Shown piece by piece: positions 49,871-62,550 of a stretch of 64,000 nt of DNA. A program made the position numbers and the translations under genes. The notes below the pieces were generated by a model. The model was given only the letters and a program-made list of their open reading frames with translations, was not told the DNA's origin and searched no databases. The stretch covers positions 14,425,116 to 14,489,115 of the forward strand of contig CM060856.1 in NCBI GenBank assembly GCA_030737835.1, read 5' to 3'. How positions within the stretch are numbered: position 1 is the stretch's first letter; the number at the start of each line of letters is the position of its first letter. This stretch comes from Acorus gramineus (lineage: Eukaryota; Streptophyta; Magnoliopsida; Acorales; Acoraceae).

Positions 49871-50507
49871 TAGTGATTATAATAATATACAATTTGCTTA
49901 TTCAAAACTGTTGAATATTGATCATGTTCTTCGATTCTTTGAAATAAATATTTTATTATTTATTTAAATATTTATCTTCTTAGATAATATATTAATCTTA
50001 AATAATATGTGGTTTTAAAAAATGGAAAAATGATTTAAGTATGAAAATGATTTAACCATCTGGAAATATTGATATGCAATAGAAACTATTTAAAGAAAAA
50101 AAATTGATTGAATAGATAATATTAACCAATAGTCCGGGTAGTGGGGAGATATCTAGTGCACTGTATGTTGTGGACGTCTATCCACCTATCTGTGTGGTAA
50201 CAGCGAGATGTCACTGTATATGGAAATGTGTCATTTTTTTCCCCCACTTTTGTATTAAAATAATCATAATTATTCATCTATCATGTGTGGTTGATTTATT
50301 ATAGGCATTAATACACTTAGTCGATTTTGTATTCATTTTTTTTTTTTTCTTGAATGGGGGTGAAGACAAAAACATACGCTGTTGCATGACATTTGCCCCG
50401 TTTGAATTGGTGCATTATTTTGTGCACCACAATTTTTGTTATGTTGTATTTTTATTTATTTTATTATTTTAATTTTTAATTTTTAATTACATAAAATATG
50501 TATAAGA

Positions 50508-50747
50508 TATAAAAAAGGTTAGACTTAATCATTTTTATCAACAAAAACTCAAATCACTTATATGTTTTGATAAAATGTATTGTATATCACTTCATTTCGA
50601 GTTAAATGAATACATTTTTAATAAGTATAAAAAAAATTAATGAGACATATACATCGTCTAATGAGATATGTTTTACTTGATTTCTAATAAGATATATAAG
50701 ATTATATTTTAAACTGTAAAAAAAAGTTAAATATAATGTAACATCGT
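50508..50747. repeat. TATACCTC-type MITE, copy h
   Basis: Paralogous to copy e at 38758-39010: TTTCGAGTTAAATGAATAC, ATGAGACATATACATCG, TTGATTTCTAATAAG, AACTGTAAAAAAAAGTTAA. Confidence 0.55.
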
Positions 50748-51057
50748 CCATATGATATTATATGTATATGAGAATTCCTGTTAAGAGTATATGTTCAAAA
50801 CTTATCCGTGTATAGTTAAGATAAGATGAGGTTGTAATAAATCATTAATGAGGTTATAAAAAAAAACTATTGGATATTCAAGTTCTTCATTTTTGAAAAA
50901 AAATGTTTTATTATTTATTTAAATATATATTTTCTTAGATAATATATTAATCTTAAATAATATGTGGTTTAAAAAAATGTAAAAATGATTTAAGTATAAA
51001 AATGAATATGTTATAAACCATTTAGAAATATGCAACAGAAAACAAATTGGATAAATT

Positions 51058-51573
51058 AATTAGGGGTTATTCACCCGTCTATTATTTTTGGATACCTAGA
51101 ATTTTTTAAGTTTTTTTAAGTCTTTATAACGATGAAAAATTATCTTTTAAGTCCCGGATAATTTTCAAAAATATCAAAAATACTCTCGCACAATTATTTT
51201 AGTTTATTGTAAATATTTTTCAGTGCATTGTTAAGTATATCCAGTATACTGTTAACACTTATCAGTACATTGTTAACCTTCGCATAAAATACCCCCCTCG
51301 CCCAATTATTTCAATACACTATAAATAATCTCCATTACATTGTTAAGTATCTCATGTACACTGTTAACATTCATCAGTGCATTGTTAAGCATCTCCAGTA
51401 CACTGTAAACATTCGCATAATTAAGCGATGGTATTTTTGATATTTTTAAACAATACCCGACTGGAGAGACCTAAAGATAATTTTTCAATGTCATAAGAAT
51501 CTATAAAAACTTAAAAAAATTTAAAGATCTAGAAATAATAAATGGGTGATCACGGAGACCCTGATTAAGTTTT
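51058..51573. repeat. Element with internal AGTACATTGTTAA array, copy B
   Basis: Paralogue of 39318-39832, with the same number of major blocks (CCCAATTATTTCAATACACT, CATCAGTGCATTGTTAAGCA) and scattered substitutions. Confidence 0.6.
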
Positions 51574-51892
51574 CCAAAAAAAATTAAAAAATAATTGATT
51601 GAATAGAGAACTTTATCCGATATATATATTTAGTGGGGAGATCAAGTGCCACAGCGACATTCATAATTTAGACCACTGTATGTTGTGGACATCTATCGGC
51701 CTATCTGTGTAGTAACAGTGAGATGTCAGTGTAGATATGTGACATTTTTTATGAACCGATTTATATATGTAAGTGTGATAAATCATAATTATTTATCTCT
51801 CATCATGTGTCGTATGTGGCTGATTTATTATAGAAATTAATACACTATGTCGATTTTGCATTTCAAAGTAAAAAAAATATATTATTATATTA

Positions 51893-52212
51893 ACGTATTG
51901 AAAAATAGATCAAAAGATCCAACTAGCGTTGAGATCTCATAAACTCTTTGAATCCACAAGGAAGAAAGCCTCAAAAAGAAGAAAATTCGAAAAATTATTG
52001 ATAATGATCTGTAAATCCTATATTACAAGTCTGTTATTTATACTAATAACATAAAATTAAAAAATTACTAAAAATAGTAAAATTTGAAAATTAATTTTTC
52101 TGATTCTATGAGATCCTAAATGATCATAGGAATTGATAGAATCAATTCCGATCTATTATGATTGAGATATCACAAATCTAAAACTTACTAAAAATAGTAA
52201 AATCGCTAATTT
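51893..52212 (-). mobile_element. Solo LTR fragment, antisense
   Basis: Complement matches the 3' LTR at about 54840-55150: TTTTACTATTTTTAGTAA, TCAATTCCTATGATCATTTA, GAGGCTTTCTTCCTTGTGGA, GAGATCTCAACGCTAGTTGG. The 5' third of the LTR is absent. Copy A has no equivalent, so it inserted after the block duplicated or was lost from A. Confidence 0.75.
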
Positions 52213-52941
52213 AAAGACTACCGTAAACAATGTTGTAAACTAATTTTTTTTGTAAATTAACTACACTGATGACCGTCTTATCACTTATTGTATAAGAGGA
52301 ATACCGTAAACAATGTTGCAGTGATAGGCCGTGACATGAATGTTTATGTGGTATGGGCTGGAGGCCCATTCTTCCAATCTAACTGTTTCTTTCTTGGAAA
52401 ATTTTACTATGAACCACATTTTCAGTTTTACATGCAGACTTTTGATTTCCCGTTACCTCATCTAGTAAATTATATATTTTTATTAAAACTGAATTATTGG
52501 ATTTATTTATGTAAAATATATATATATAATGTTACAGTGAAAGAATGTAAATTAATTGTACACGTGACTGCAAATAATTATGTGAAACATCAACCTTTCT
52601 TTCTTTTCTTTCTGAGTTTGTTATGTGGCACGTACGGTTTGCTTTAAGAAAGAAATGAAAAGCCCAACAAGTTGTGTGTGGGGTTCGTGGTACATATTGA
52701 AGTCTAATGTGGAGTTTCCAGAAACTTTGATTTTTTTTTTTTAATGTACATTTCATACCCAACAAAAAAAAAAAATTGTGCATTTTCATGAATGAAAGAA
52801 AATAATTTGAATTATATATTTTAATGAGGTGAATGGACCCGTTTATACATTAATGATAAAAAAATTGCATATTTTGTTAAACAAGCGTATACATTTTCAA
52901 GAATAACTTAATGATGTGTGTGTGTGGCTATATATACATAT

Positions 52942-55157
52942 TGATATAGAACATATTATGCAGATGGGATCAACAAAAGATGTCTATCAAATAAATTATA
53001 AATCAAGGGTCACGATCTCGGAATCGCACGAAATTTTAATTGTGACATCTTAATCATAACAGATCGAAATTGAAATCAGTTCATATGATCATTTAGAATT
53101 TCATAGAATTAAAAAAATTAGTTTCGAATTTTACTATTTTTAATAATTTTTTTAATTTTATGTTATTTGTATAAATAGCATATTTGTAATTTAGAGTTGA
53201 CAGTTTTTTTATCAATAATATTTCAAATTTCAGGTATTTTGAGGCTTTCTTCCTTGTGGATTCAAAGAGCTTATGAGATCTTAACGCTGGTTAGATTTTT
53301 TATCCATTTTTCGCTGTGTTAGGTGGTATCAGAGCGAGGATTTGCCTTGCTGTGATGGTAAATAACAAAGAGAAAAACAACCAATCTGATGACACTGATC
53401 GTGGATTGAAGGATGTGTGGAAGGTGATCGAGGAACAATGCGATCATATGCGAGAGATCCGCACAATGATCGCTGGCCTGAACCTCAACGCCAATAACAG
53501 GCATCCTAAAGGTAATAGGAGACGCACCGAGGGAGTTATCCAAGGCCAACATATTACTCAGAACATCGTTCGATGTTCCACTCATTATCAACCTGATGAC
53601 GAGAAAAACTTAGAGGATGAAGGTGATAGATTTCAAGTATATCAGCAGAGAGAGCAGCGTATGGAACACAATGATTACCGATTGAAGGCGGATATTCCGT
53701 ACTTCAATGGTAATATATAAATCGAGGATTTTCTTAATTGGATCTCAGAGGTCGAAAGATTCTTTGAGATGATGGAGGTTTCAGAGGAGAAGATGGTCAA
53801 ATTGGTGGCGTTTCGATTAAAAAGTTGTGCCGCCGCTTGGTAGGACCAACTTCAGAGAACCTGACGATGACGAGGAAGAGCACTTGTTCGTACGTGGAGG
53901 AGGATGAAATAACTTCTCGTGGATCAATTTCTACCATCAAATTATGAACGATATGTGCCCCAATTGTATCAAAATTATCGCCAAGCCACAATAGTGGAAT
54001 CACAATTAGAGAGATCGAACATACAAGTTATGGTTGATGGATTGATGGAGGCGACCAAAGAAAATCCTTCAGAAAATCAGAAGAGTCTAAAGATTTAACT
54101 TTATGATCAACATCTGGTTGAATCAGATTTTGATGAGGACAAAAGTAACAACACAACTAATGGTGATGATATATATGATGGTGCCAAGTTTGCTGAAGAA
54201 GAAGGTGAGCGGGTCAACTTCATCGTTGAACCAAAGATCGATGAGGACATGAACAATAAAGAAGTAATGGATGTTGTTTTCTCTGGTGATTCTTAAGATG
54301 TTATTGGAGGAAACAAGAAAGGTTGTTTCCATGGTCCATAACGATGACCCCCAAGATGGAAGAGCTTCTACAGAAGCTCGTGTTGCAGGATATATGCATA
54401 ATCAACAAGAGTGTTTTGGATGCCATCATCAACAATGATAACGATGAAGACTTTGCAGCTGCTACAATGGTGAAGAAATTTGGGCTACAAATCGAGTTGC
54501 ATTCAACTTTCTACATAATCGATTTTATTGAGAAGAAATTTGAATTCAAGAAAACGTCTCTTCTCTTGTCAAAGGTGAAATACAAGGAAACATCAATTGA
54601 AGAGCGGAAGAACTCGAGGACGAGTTCTTTTGAAGAAGAGGAGTCTGATGTAAAACAGATTATGCAGATGGGACCGTTAAAAGAGGTCCATCAAATAAAT
54701 TACAAATCAATTGTCACGATCTCGGAATCGCACAAAATTTTACACAGTGAAATATATCGAGGAGATTTTATGAATTAATTGTTATACAACTAACAATTCT
54801 TATTTTTCAAAAATTTATTTATTTATGCATTTATATTAGAGATTTTACTATTTTTTTAGTAAATTTTAGATTTATAATATCTCAATCATAACAGATCGGA
54901 ATTGATTTCTATCAATTCCTATGATCATTTAGGATCTCATAGAATCAAAAAAATTAGTTTTCAAATTTCACTATTTTTAGTAATTTTTTAATTTTATGTT
55001 ATGAGTATAAATAGCAGACTTGTAATCTAAGGTACAGTTATTTTATCAATAATATTTTGAATTTACTGTAGTTTGGGATGTTCTTTCTTTTGGATTTAAG
55101 AAGCTTTCGAGTTCTCAATGCTGATTGGATCTTTTTATCCGTTTTTTTGCTGGATTA
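52942..55157 (+). mobile_element. Decayed Ty3/gypsy-type LTR retrotransposon, pol deleted
   Basis: 5' LTR about 52942-53321 and 3' LTR about 54646-55157 share TTATGCAGATGGGA, CACGATCTCGGAATCGCAC and the 3' region. The primer-binding site TGGTATCAGAGC (53324-53335) matches the 3' end of initiator Met-tRNA, and a purine tract GAAGAAGAGGAGTC (54632-54645) precedes the 3' LTR. Only about 1.3 kb lies between the LTRs: a gag-like region (53355-54100) and a remnant frame (54323-54778). No protease, reverse transcriptase or integrase motif remains, so it cannot move by itself. The 5' LTR lacks about 130 bp present in the 3' LTR. Confidence 0.85.
53355..54105 (+). pseudogene. gag-like capsid region with stop codons
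   Basis: The frame opens at 53355 and contains the gypsy-type capsid landmarks DIPYFNGN, then a stop at about 53718; in the same frame [18 protein letters not shown] and [15 protein letters not shown] continue to a second stop near 53838. Beyond it, similarity (FLPSNYERY, LYQNYRQ) resumes in a shifted frame. No CCHC zinc knuckle is visible. Confidence 0.75.
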
Positions 55158-55333
55158 TATATTGAATAACGAGATATATAAAACTATATTTGATATTGTA
55201 AATAACACTGTGTGCAACAATATTATTTTTTTTTTCTTTTTCACAATGACACGTACACCAATATTACTAGAAAAAGAAAATGCTTCCGGGGGAAAATAAA
55301 TAAAAATAAAAAACCCTAAACAACAGTATATAA

Positions 55334-55341
55334 CCCACTGC
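55334..55341. other. Empty insertion site matching hAT at 43434-44178
   Basis: Single CCCACTGC inside the shared sequence CTAAACAACAGTA...CCATTATTTCCACTTGCCC. In copy A the same octamer is doubled around the element. Confidence 0.9.
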
Positions 55342-55379
55342 CATTATTTCCACTTGCCCACGCCCATGTAGACACCCAC

Positions 55380-55725
55380 ACACAGAGACACAGCTTTGGT
55401 TGCTCAAAAGGAGCCCTACTTTGGTACAGATTTTCCGTACAAAAGGTAATAACATATATGTTGGTGTGTGCGTGGTAGATCACCTTACACGCTATATATA
55501 TTATAAAGTTTGAGTCTCTTTATTTTATTTTATTTTGGGTACGATCTCCCATGGAAAAAACAACTACCCCCATCCTCCTTTGGTGCTTTGCATAGAAGCA
55601 GACAGAAGCTGACAACAGGTTGGCATGATTTATATTATGCAGTGACCACTTTGCCTCTTTTTATTATTTCTTTTGTTTTCCATAATGTTTTGATGCGCAT
55701 ATATACATGAAGTTTTTTTTTTTTT
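55380..55725. other. Intergenic, no gene seen
   Basis: Follows the end of the duplicated block. Short frames only. Confidence 0.4.
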
Positions 55726-55729
55726 TTTT

Positions 55730-56285
55730 AAAAAAAAAATTACATATAACTCATTGTAAATTGTTTGAAATCTGTATAAACCCTTTATTTTTTCTAAAAT
55801 ATATGTGACCATTTGAAAATATCTATGTAAATTCAAATAGCCCATTGAATTAAATTTCTATTGACATATTATGAATATTCTATTTGATTTTAATCCTAGC
55901 TGAAAACATAGTATACCAAAAACTCTCATAATGTGTTAAAAATATAACAAATGATATATGAATGACAATTTTATCTATACGGATAAGATTTTACAATTTA
56001 TCTGGAGAGATATAATTGCCATTTATATAGGGTTTTTTGTATTTTTAATAAATTGTAGGGGGTTTTTAGATATACAGTATTTTTAGTCAGGGTTAATTAA
56101 ATGAAATATTTATAGAATTGATTATTCAAATAATTATCTCCATCTGTTAATGAAGGTTTAGCTCAAGAGGTTATTTGGATTTAAATAGGTGTTTTGAGGG
56201 GCTTATATGAACTTTAATTAAGAAAAATCAAAAGATTATATGAATTTCACGCAATCCATATGTGGTTATTTGGATTTTCACCCTT
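55730..56285. mobile_element. Mutator-like MITE, relative of 44265-45779
   Basis: Shares ATGAATATT(C/T)TATTTGATT, GAAAACATAGTATACCAAAAA, a TGACAATTTTATCTATACGG zone and inverted GGTTATTTGGATTT ends. Exact ends and target duplication not resolved. Confidence 0.5.
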
Positions 56286-56289
56286 TTTT

Positions 56290-59100
56290 TATTACGGACA
56301 GTTTTGCAAACAATTTATACATATATTTAATTTTTTAAGAACGGTAAACATACATTATATGTTTTTTTTCTACAAAGTATATATTATTTAATAATAAATT
56401 GAATCAACTCATTTTTAACAACTTCAAAATAATATTCAACGAGCTGAGTTACATTCATCACCTAAAAAAAATGTATGTGAGCATATAAATTTAAATAAGA
56501 TTATTTATGAAACTGTCTTTACATACTACGTATAAGTATACTCTCAAAATAACTGTACATGAAATGCGTATACAGGTAAAAATAGACACCTCCAAGAATG
56601 ACGTGGTGATGCACATTGAACCCCTGTCATGATATATACCCAACTGTTTGAAATAATGGTTGCTGTATATTTTTTTTTCCTTTCTTCTTCTGTTGGTGGG
56701 GATGATTATGAGGCATAAAAACCCTTCCACGTGGAAATGCTATTATCTATCCATGTTATGTATTGTAGCAGTGTGATCCCACGTCATTCATCTTGGACTA
56801 CATGCATCATAAGATTACTTATGCTTTTTAATTTATTGGCAAAAAAAAAAAGGAGAAACAGAGAGAGAAAAGTTTTTAAAAGAGTTTTGATCATTCAAAA
56901 GATATAGTTTTGTAAATCAATTTTTACATATATATATATATATATATATTTTACTTATATGATAAAAATAAGATGAGAGAGTAATTTTTTTCTTATTTAT
57001 CTTTGTCTAGATTCTTTTATTCTATTGATTAACATTTTTTTTTTGTGCTTATTGGATTTGATCTCTTGATCTCTTTCATATATGTAGAAGACGTTGAGCG
57101 ACTTAACTAAAACTTGATTTACTATTGATCAACATTTGAACATGCGCATTATGATGGATAGATATATAGTTAGCAATTCAATATTATTTTTTTTGGTAAA
57201 AGAAAGCATGTGAGGAAAATTGGATCGCGCACACAACATATATACATCTCCCTAACTCTAATCCCTTTTTGACCATGAGACGATGAGGATATAAAGATAT
57301 GCATAATGGAACAAGGGGTTGTTCTCCCTATTTTTATTTATTTTTTTATTGCATGCGAGTTGAATGATATAATATCTTGTTGTAAACCAAACTTGAATTT
57401 GACATAATTTAAATTTTCCGAGAAGAATCTGATCGAATCTACCTAACTTTACCGGTGGGGGTTGCATGTGACACACTATTTCTCTTCTTTTGACCTTATT
57501 GTTTAAAAATTTATATCCAAAATGGATCACTCAATGCATCACGCATTTGAATTATATGTATCAAAAAAGCAACCGCAAAAATCTCATACTTTTGATAATA
57601 TATACAATACTGATATGTAATGAATTAAACACTATACAAGAGGGAGGTCATTCCAAGGGAGGCTTCTTGGAAGTTCAAATTGAATCTGAAATCGTAGAAA
57701 ACAAACAAAAAGAAGTGATTTTTTCATGGCTCTTCAATATTAAAAGATACATGTATGTTAATACAGTAACAGACAGGATGCATATCAAGTTCATTGAAAC
57801 AACCACCAAAGAAAACAAATGCCATGGAACCCGCCACCTCTCTTTCACATGGCATCTGTGACCCTCATATAATTCAGAGTCATCTTCACATGGTTTTATT
57901 ATTTTAATTATATGTCGACTGACATGAAAGAGAGTGAGAGAATAGCATGCTCTCAAAACAACTCACCTTTGTGGCTTTGTCTCTGGGTCCGTCCTGATGA
58001 CCAGTGACTAATAATTTCATTTTGTTTTTCTTGCATTAATTATATTTGGGGGGTACGTGTTGTGTTCAGTGAAAATTATAGTATCACAACATGCAATGGA
58101 TCGATATGATTCAATTAATGTGCCCATTAGACCTATCTGAAAGTCTTTCAGTTGGTGATATTAGCTTAATAAGGTTCATAATTGAGGATACCTTAATTGG
58201 TATCTATAAAATATGACTTTATTTTAATGTAGGTGTGTTATACGTGCATATATGTTTTTTGAATTTATTATACAAAAACAGTTTATTTGGTAGATATGGT
58301 GACTTCCAAACTATATATTATAGCTTGGGGAATTGCTAAACGCGCTTATGACAGTAGACCTTGTTATTTTATAATTCATTAATTTGAATAAGCTTAACTC
58401 GGAACCTTATGAATAAGATTCTGAACTAGTGCAGATCAACATTTCAAATTTATTTGAAAAGTTTTGCAATGTCGATATGGTGAATTATTATACAAACAAT
58501 TAATATATGAATTTTAAATCACGTAAAACTTAATGTCATACATGTCTTTTTGATGCTACGAATAACAAACAATATAATACCCGTTTCACTTTCAGTATAG
58601 CTTGTTGAACGAGATCATGTTATGGACCATGGATGAACTGCAGTCTCAATCCATTCAAGTTTCACATTTGATTAATTATTTGAAATACAAAAGATGAAAT
58701 TAATGGACATGTTTCCAAAATTATCTTCTTATTATTCTCCATTTGGGGGTACGTATTTTAAATTATCTTCTTATTCTCTATTTGTAAAAAATTAATTATT
58801 AAAATAAAATTATAATATACATATATTTTTAAAAATCTCCAAAATTGGAAGACATCTTAGAATTGGGAGACCAAATTAGCTTTTAAAAATGAAATGAAGA
58901 TCTCATTTTCTCGCACGGGTTGGACTTTTGGAGACCCAAGTATTCTCGATCTTTGTTGAAGATATAGATCATGGTTTGAGATAGTCTCTTGTAGCCTAAA
59001 AATCCATTCACACTAGTTTGATCTGCATCGATTCAAACACATGCATAAATAGAAACGCATCATGCGCTGAATTTTTGTACTGATTTGATTAATAGAGTGC
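56290..59100. other. Gene-poor AT-rich region
   Basis: (TA)n run at 56930-56950. The longest frame (57490-57861) has no recognisable domain, AT-driven composition and no splice context; I do not call a gene. Confidence 0.45.
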
Positions 59101-59110
59101 ATTAATATTA

Positions 59111-59883
59111 GGGAAAATGGTTAAAAAAACCTTTTAAAAGTTAGAAATACTTAAATCAAATCAGTCAATTTTAAAATTATACATAAAAAATGTCTTATTT
59201 CACAATTTTGAAAACATAAAAAATCAATTTATCCTTATATATATTCCTTACATCCTTAACTTTGTTAAAATATTTTACCCTCTTAATTTTGTTAATGTAT
59301 TTCACACATTTTTATATAGATCAACCTTTTTTTATTCTAAATTGTTTATGGTTATGTGGATTTTGTGAAATATGTATCAATATAATTTGAGTTTTTTTTA
59401 TGATAAACTCTAATAAACGTTGATGTTTCTTTAAAAAAATTAATTTGTATTAATGATGTCATAAAAATATGTGAATAGCAAAACAAAAATGTAAATAAAG
59501 ATTTAGAATATTAAAATATTATCTATTGCATTGAGGCACAATACATATTTAGATTACATATTATGATTATACACAATGAAAAATGGTAAATAACATTATA
59601 TAAGATATATATAAGAAACATACGATATAATGTATAATAACAAAACCTCTAAAATAATTAATTTTAATAATGTATAAATATATTGTTGTTTTGTAGGAAA
59701 AATAGACTTTTTGTGTGAAATAACATAAGAGAGTTAAAGGGGTGTTAACGATTTAATTATATAAGTATAGATTAGTCTTTTGTATTTTTAAAATGGTAAA
59801 ATGAGATTTTTTAGATATAATTTTAAAAAAAAGATTGATATGCGTATTTTTAACTTTTAAAATATATTTTTTATCATTTTCCC
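59111..59883. mobile_element. Mutator-like MITE, 9-bp TSD
   Basis: Perfect 9-bp direct repeat TTAATATTA at 59102-59110 and 59884-59892. Ends GGGAAAATGGTTAAAAAAAC and complement GGGAAAATGATAAAAAATAT, and the inverted similarity continues about 120 bases (TTTTAAAAGTTA(G/A)AAATAC, then TCTTATTTCAC / TCTCATTTTAC). AT-rich centre without coding sequence. Confidence 0.8.
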
Positions 59884-59892
59884 TTAATATTA

Positions 59893-62065
59893 ACCTACTA
59901 TACCAACATACACCAGAACTAATGAAATATTCCTGACATGCTTAATTAGTCAGGCAGTCAAAATTTGATGTCGTTAACGTATGCATGATGCAACCAGCAT
60001 GTGAAATTGGCCAAAAAGTCTAATCTCTCTTTAAAAAAATATCATGCTTGAATGGGACTCCTATCAAAAGAGCCAAACCTGAAGCCAACACTGTTTCATA
60101 TATATAACAAAAAAACAAATACCCTTCTTTCGAATCCACTGCTTCCTGAATTGTAACAAATCCAAGGCTAGCTAAATAAAACTGTATTAATTATAAAAAG
60201 ACATCAAAGGCTAGATTGCCAATATATATATATTATATGCACGTCACACGGAGACCACGTATTCTTCATACATAGCAAGAATAATAAACTTAACATGCAT
60301 ATGTTTTTGACGGTCATGAATTTTGGAAGAACATGAACAGTATTTTTCAGATGCTTTTCCATTAGTGAACGTGTCACGTGATTCACCCAATCTGGGTGGG
60401 TGGAGATTCAATACAAGCGAACGTACAAGATGGCTTCTACGGGTGGTCCGTTTGTTGAGTGGCACGTGGGGACACACACCATCTCTCTCTCTCTCCCCCC
60501 TACTGTATGTGTGTTTCTGTAAATGTTTTTGTCAATGTTTGAACGGTGGACCTGGCTTTGTTTTACCTCAACAATAATGAAGATCTTCCGGATCACACAA
60601 AGTAGAAATTTAACTAGCTAGGGTTAATTACAGTTACCTCTGTGAGATGTCATTCCCTATGAAAGGTGATCAACAATTGGAACCTATATATATATATATA
60701 ATTAAGCATATAATTTTTATTTTTTTTGAAAATCGTTATCCCATTATTTGATTTGTCGACCTCCTTATTGGATAAGATGGTACAGGCCGACTAACTTCAA
60801 ACCTATTTGTATTAAATGTATCTTAATATGAGAGTGATAAATGTAATATTGACAAACATGTCGCTTTAGATAAATCACACACACACAGTAAAGTTATATA
60901 TCTTCTTAAAATACTAGAGTGGTGGAAAAATGGATCGGATTAGGTTCAACGTTAGTTGAATAATTTGATTGTCCAGTGCAATTGTAATCGTCAAACCTAA
61001 TAATATCAAGATAATATTTTAAAAGTCATTATGTTTGACTATCTTAAAAAGAGAATTTAATTAATGATAAAAAATATATCAATCACATTAACTTTTGATA
61101 TGTTTATCTTGAGGTAATGAGATCCGATGACCTTGAACGCGTTAGAAAATCAAATTGTTTAATTAATGGTGAACCAAACCAGTTACTGTTGAAAAGATGA
61201 TGACAAAATATATTACTACAAGGATTTAAATATAATCTCACTAAAATAAAGGTTGGACTCTATATTTATGTTTAACTATAGCCTCTGACGTGTCCCATTA
61301 CCCCCCACACGTGTGCGTGAGAATCTGCCTTGCTCACGGAACAAAATAAGGACAGTCCCTTATCACATAAGTTATTTGATAGAGATAATTATTGTAGCAT
61401 AAATAATTATTTCAATGTATTAAGTGATTTTTAATTTTGTTTTGCTTCAATAATTTTGAATGAGAAATATAATAATGAAATTTGATGTTTAGTTACGATG
61501 TTTATAGATAAGTTATTAAAAAGAAAATGATCAATAATATGTGCGTGTACATAATGATTTATAAAAAGTATAAAAATCTCTTAATTATAAGAGGTTCAAA
61601 ATGATTTGACATACGTCTTTTTAATATCAATGAAATACATAAAATGGGGTAATACAATTTTAGGTGGATCTAAAATACCTATATTATAGCTTATTTCATA
61701 TATTCTGGTATATCTATATATTCCTAGGAAACATTTTTTTTTATTTTCCCATATTCGACCACATTCAATATCTATTCTTTTATCTAAATAGGGGCAAATG
61801 ATCGATCTTATTTATGCTCTATCAAAAATGAAGGTGTATAAAAAGGTATAAAAGGGGAAAAGTCTAATCTATCGGATATATGTTCCACCAAAAATGAAGG
61901 TACAAAATTGTATAAAAATAAAATACTAAAAAAAATTCATTTAAAGTTTCAAAATTTTCAAATTTTAGAAAACCCTCCTAATATTTTTTCTTTTATTACA
62001 TCCTCTCCTTTTATCGTGTGCATCTCACGTGTATTGTGATGCACACGTGTATTATTTTTTTGAAA
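59893..62065. other. Gene-poor region; two G-box motifs
   Basis: No supported gene. CACGTG occurs at about 60375-60380 and 60462-60467, followed by a CT run (60482-60500); a promoter is possible but no transcript frame follows. CACACGTGTG-type motifs occur at 61306-61316, 62025-62050. Confidence 0.3.
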
Positions 62066-62550
62066 GAAAATAGAAAAATTCAAATAACCCCCATTAAATT
62101 ACTTAAAATCTATATAATCACATGACCTTTCCTATAATTCATATAACCCCTTAAAAACACTTATATAAATTCAAAAAATTTCTTGAGTTAAACTTTCATT
62201 GACAAATGATGAATATACTAGGAATATTCCATTTGATTAATTCTACTGAAAAAACAGTATACCAAAAATCTTCTTCAATGTATTAAAAACGCGATAAAAT
62301 CATTTACAAATGACAATTTTATCCATCTGAATAGATTATAAAAACCTATCCTATCATTTACAGAGATTTTTGCATTTTTTTTCACATTATATGGTTATTT
62401 TGTATGCCATATTTTTAACAAGAGTTAATTAAACAAAATATTTCTCATCTTTCAACTGAAATTTAACTTATGGGACTATTTGAATTTACATATATATTTT
62501 TAAAAGGTACATAGATTTCAGGCGGTTTATAGGAAGTTTATATGAATTTT
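62066..62550. mobile_element. Mutator-like MITE, third relative
   Basis: ATTCAAATAACCCCC start, TTCATATAACCCCTTAAAAAC, GACAAATGATGAATAT, AAAACAGTATACCAAAAATC, GACAATTTTATCCATCTGAA, ending TTTATATGAATTTTTTTC; order as in 44265-44870. Confidence 0.55.

Larger units (their letters stand above)
47945..55370. repeat. Segmental duplication, copy B
   Basis: Carries the same ordered markers as copy A (35150-44230), with its own insertions: a solo antisense LTR piece at 51893-52212 and an LTR element at 52942-55157. The first internal subrepeat is shorter than in A (starts again at about 49880), the second (50340-51900) is full. Confidence 0.8.

Noticed and set aside
57490-57861. Plus-strand frame of 123 codons
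   Set aside because: AT-driven composition, no domain, no splice or promoter support, and an overlapping minus-strand frame of similar length.
60323-60577. Plus-strand frame near G-box motifs
   Set aside because: No domain and CT-repeat composition at the end; I kept only the motif note.
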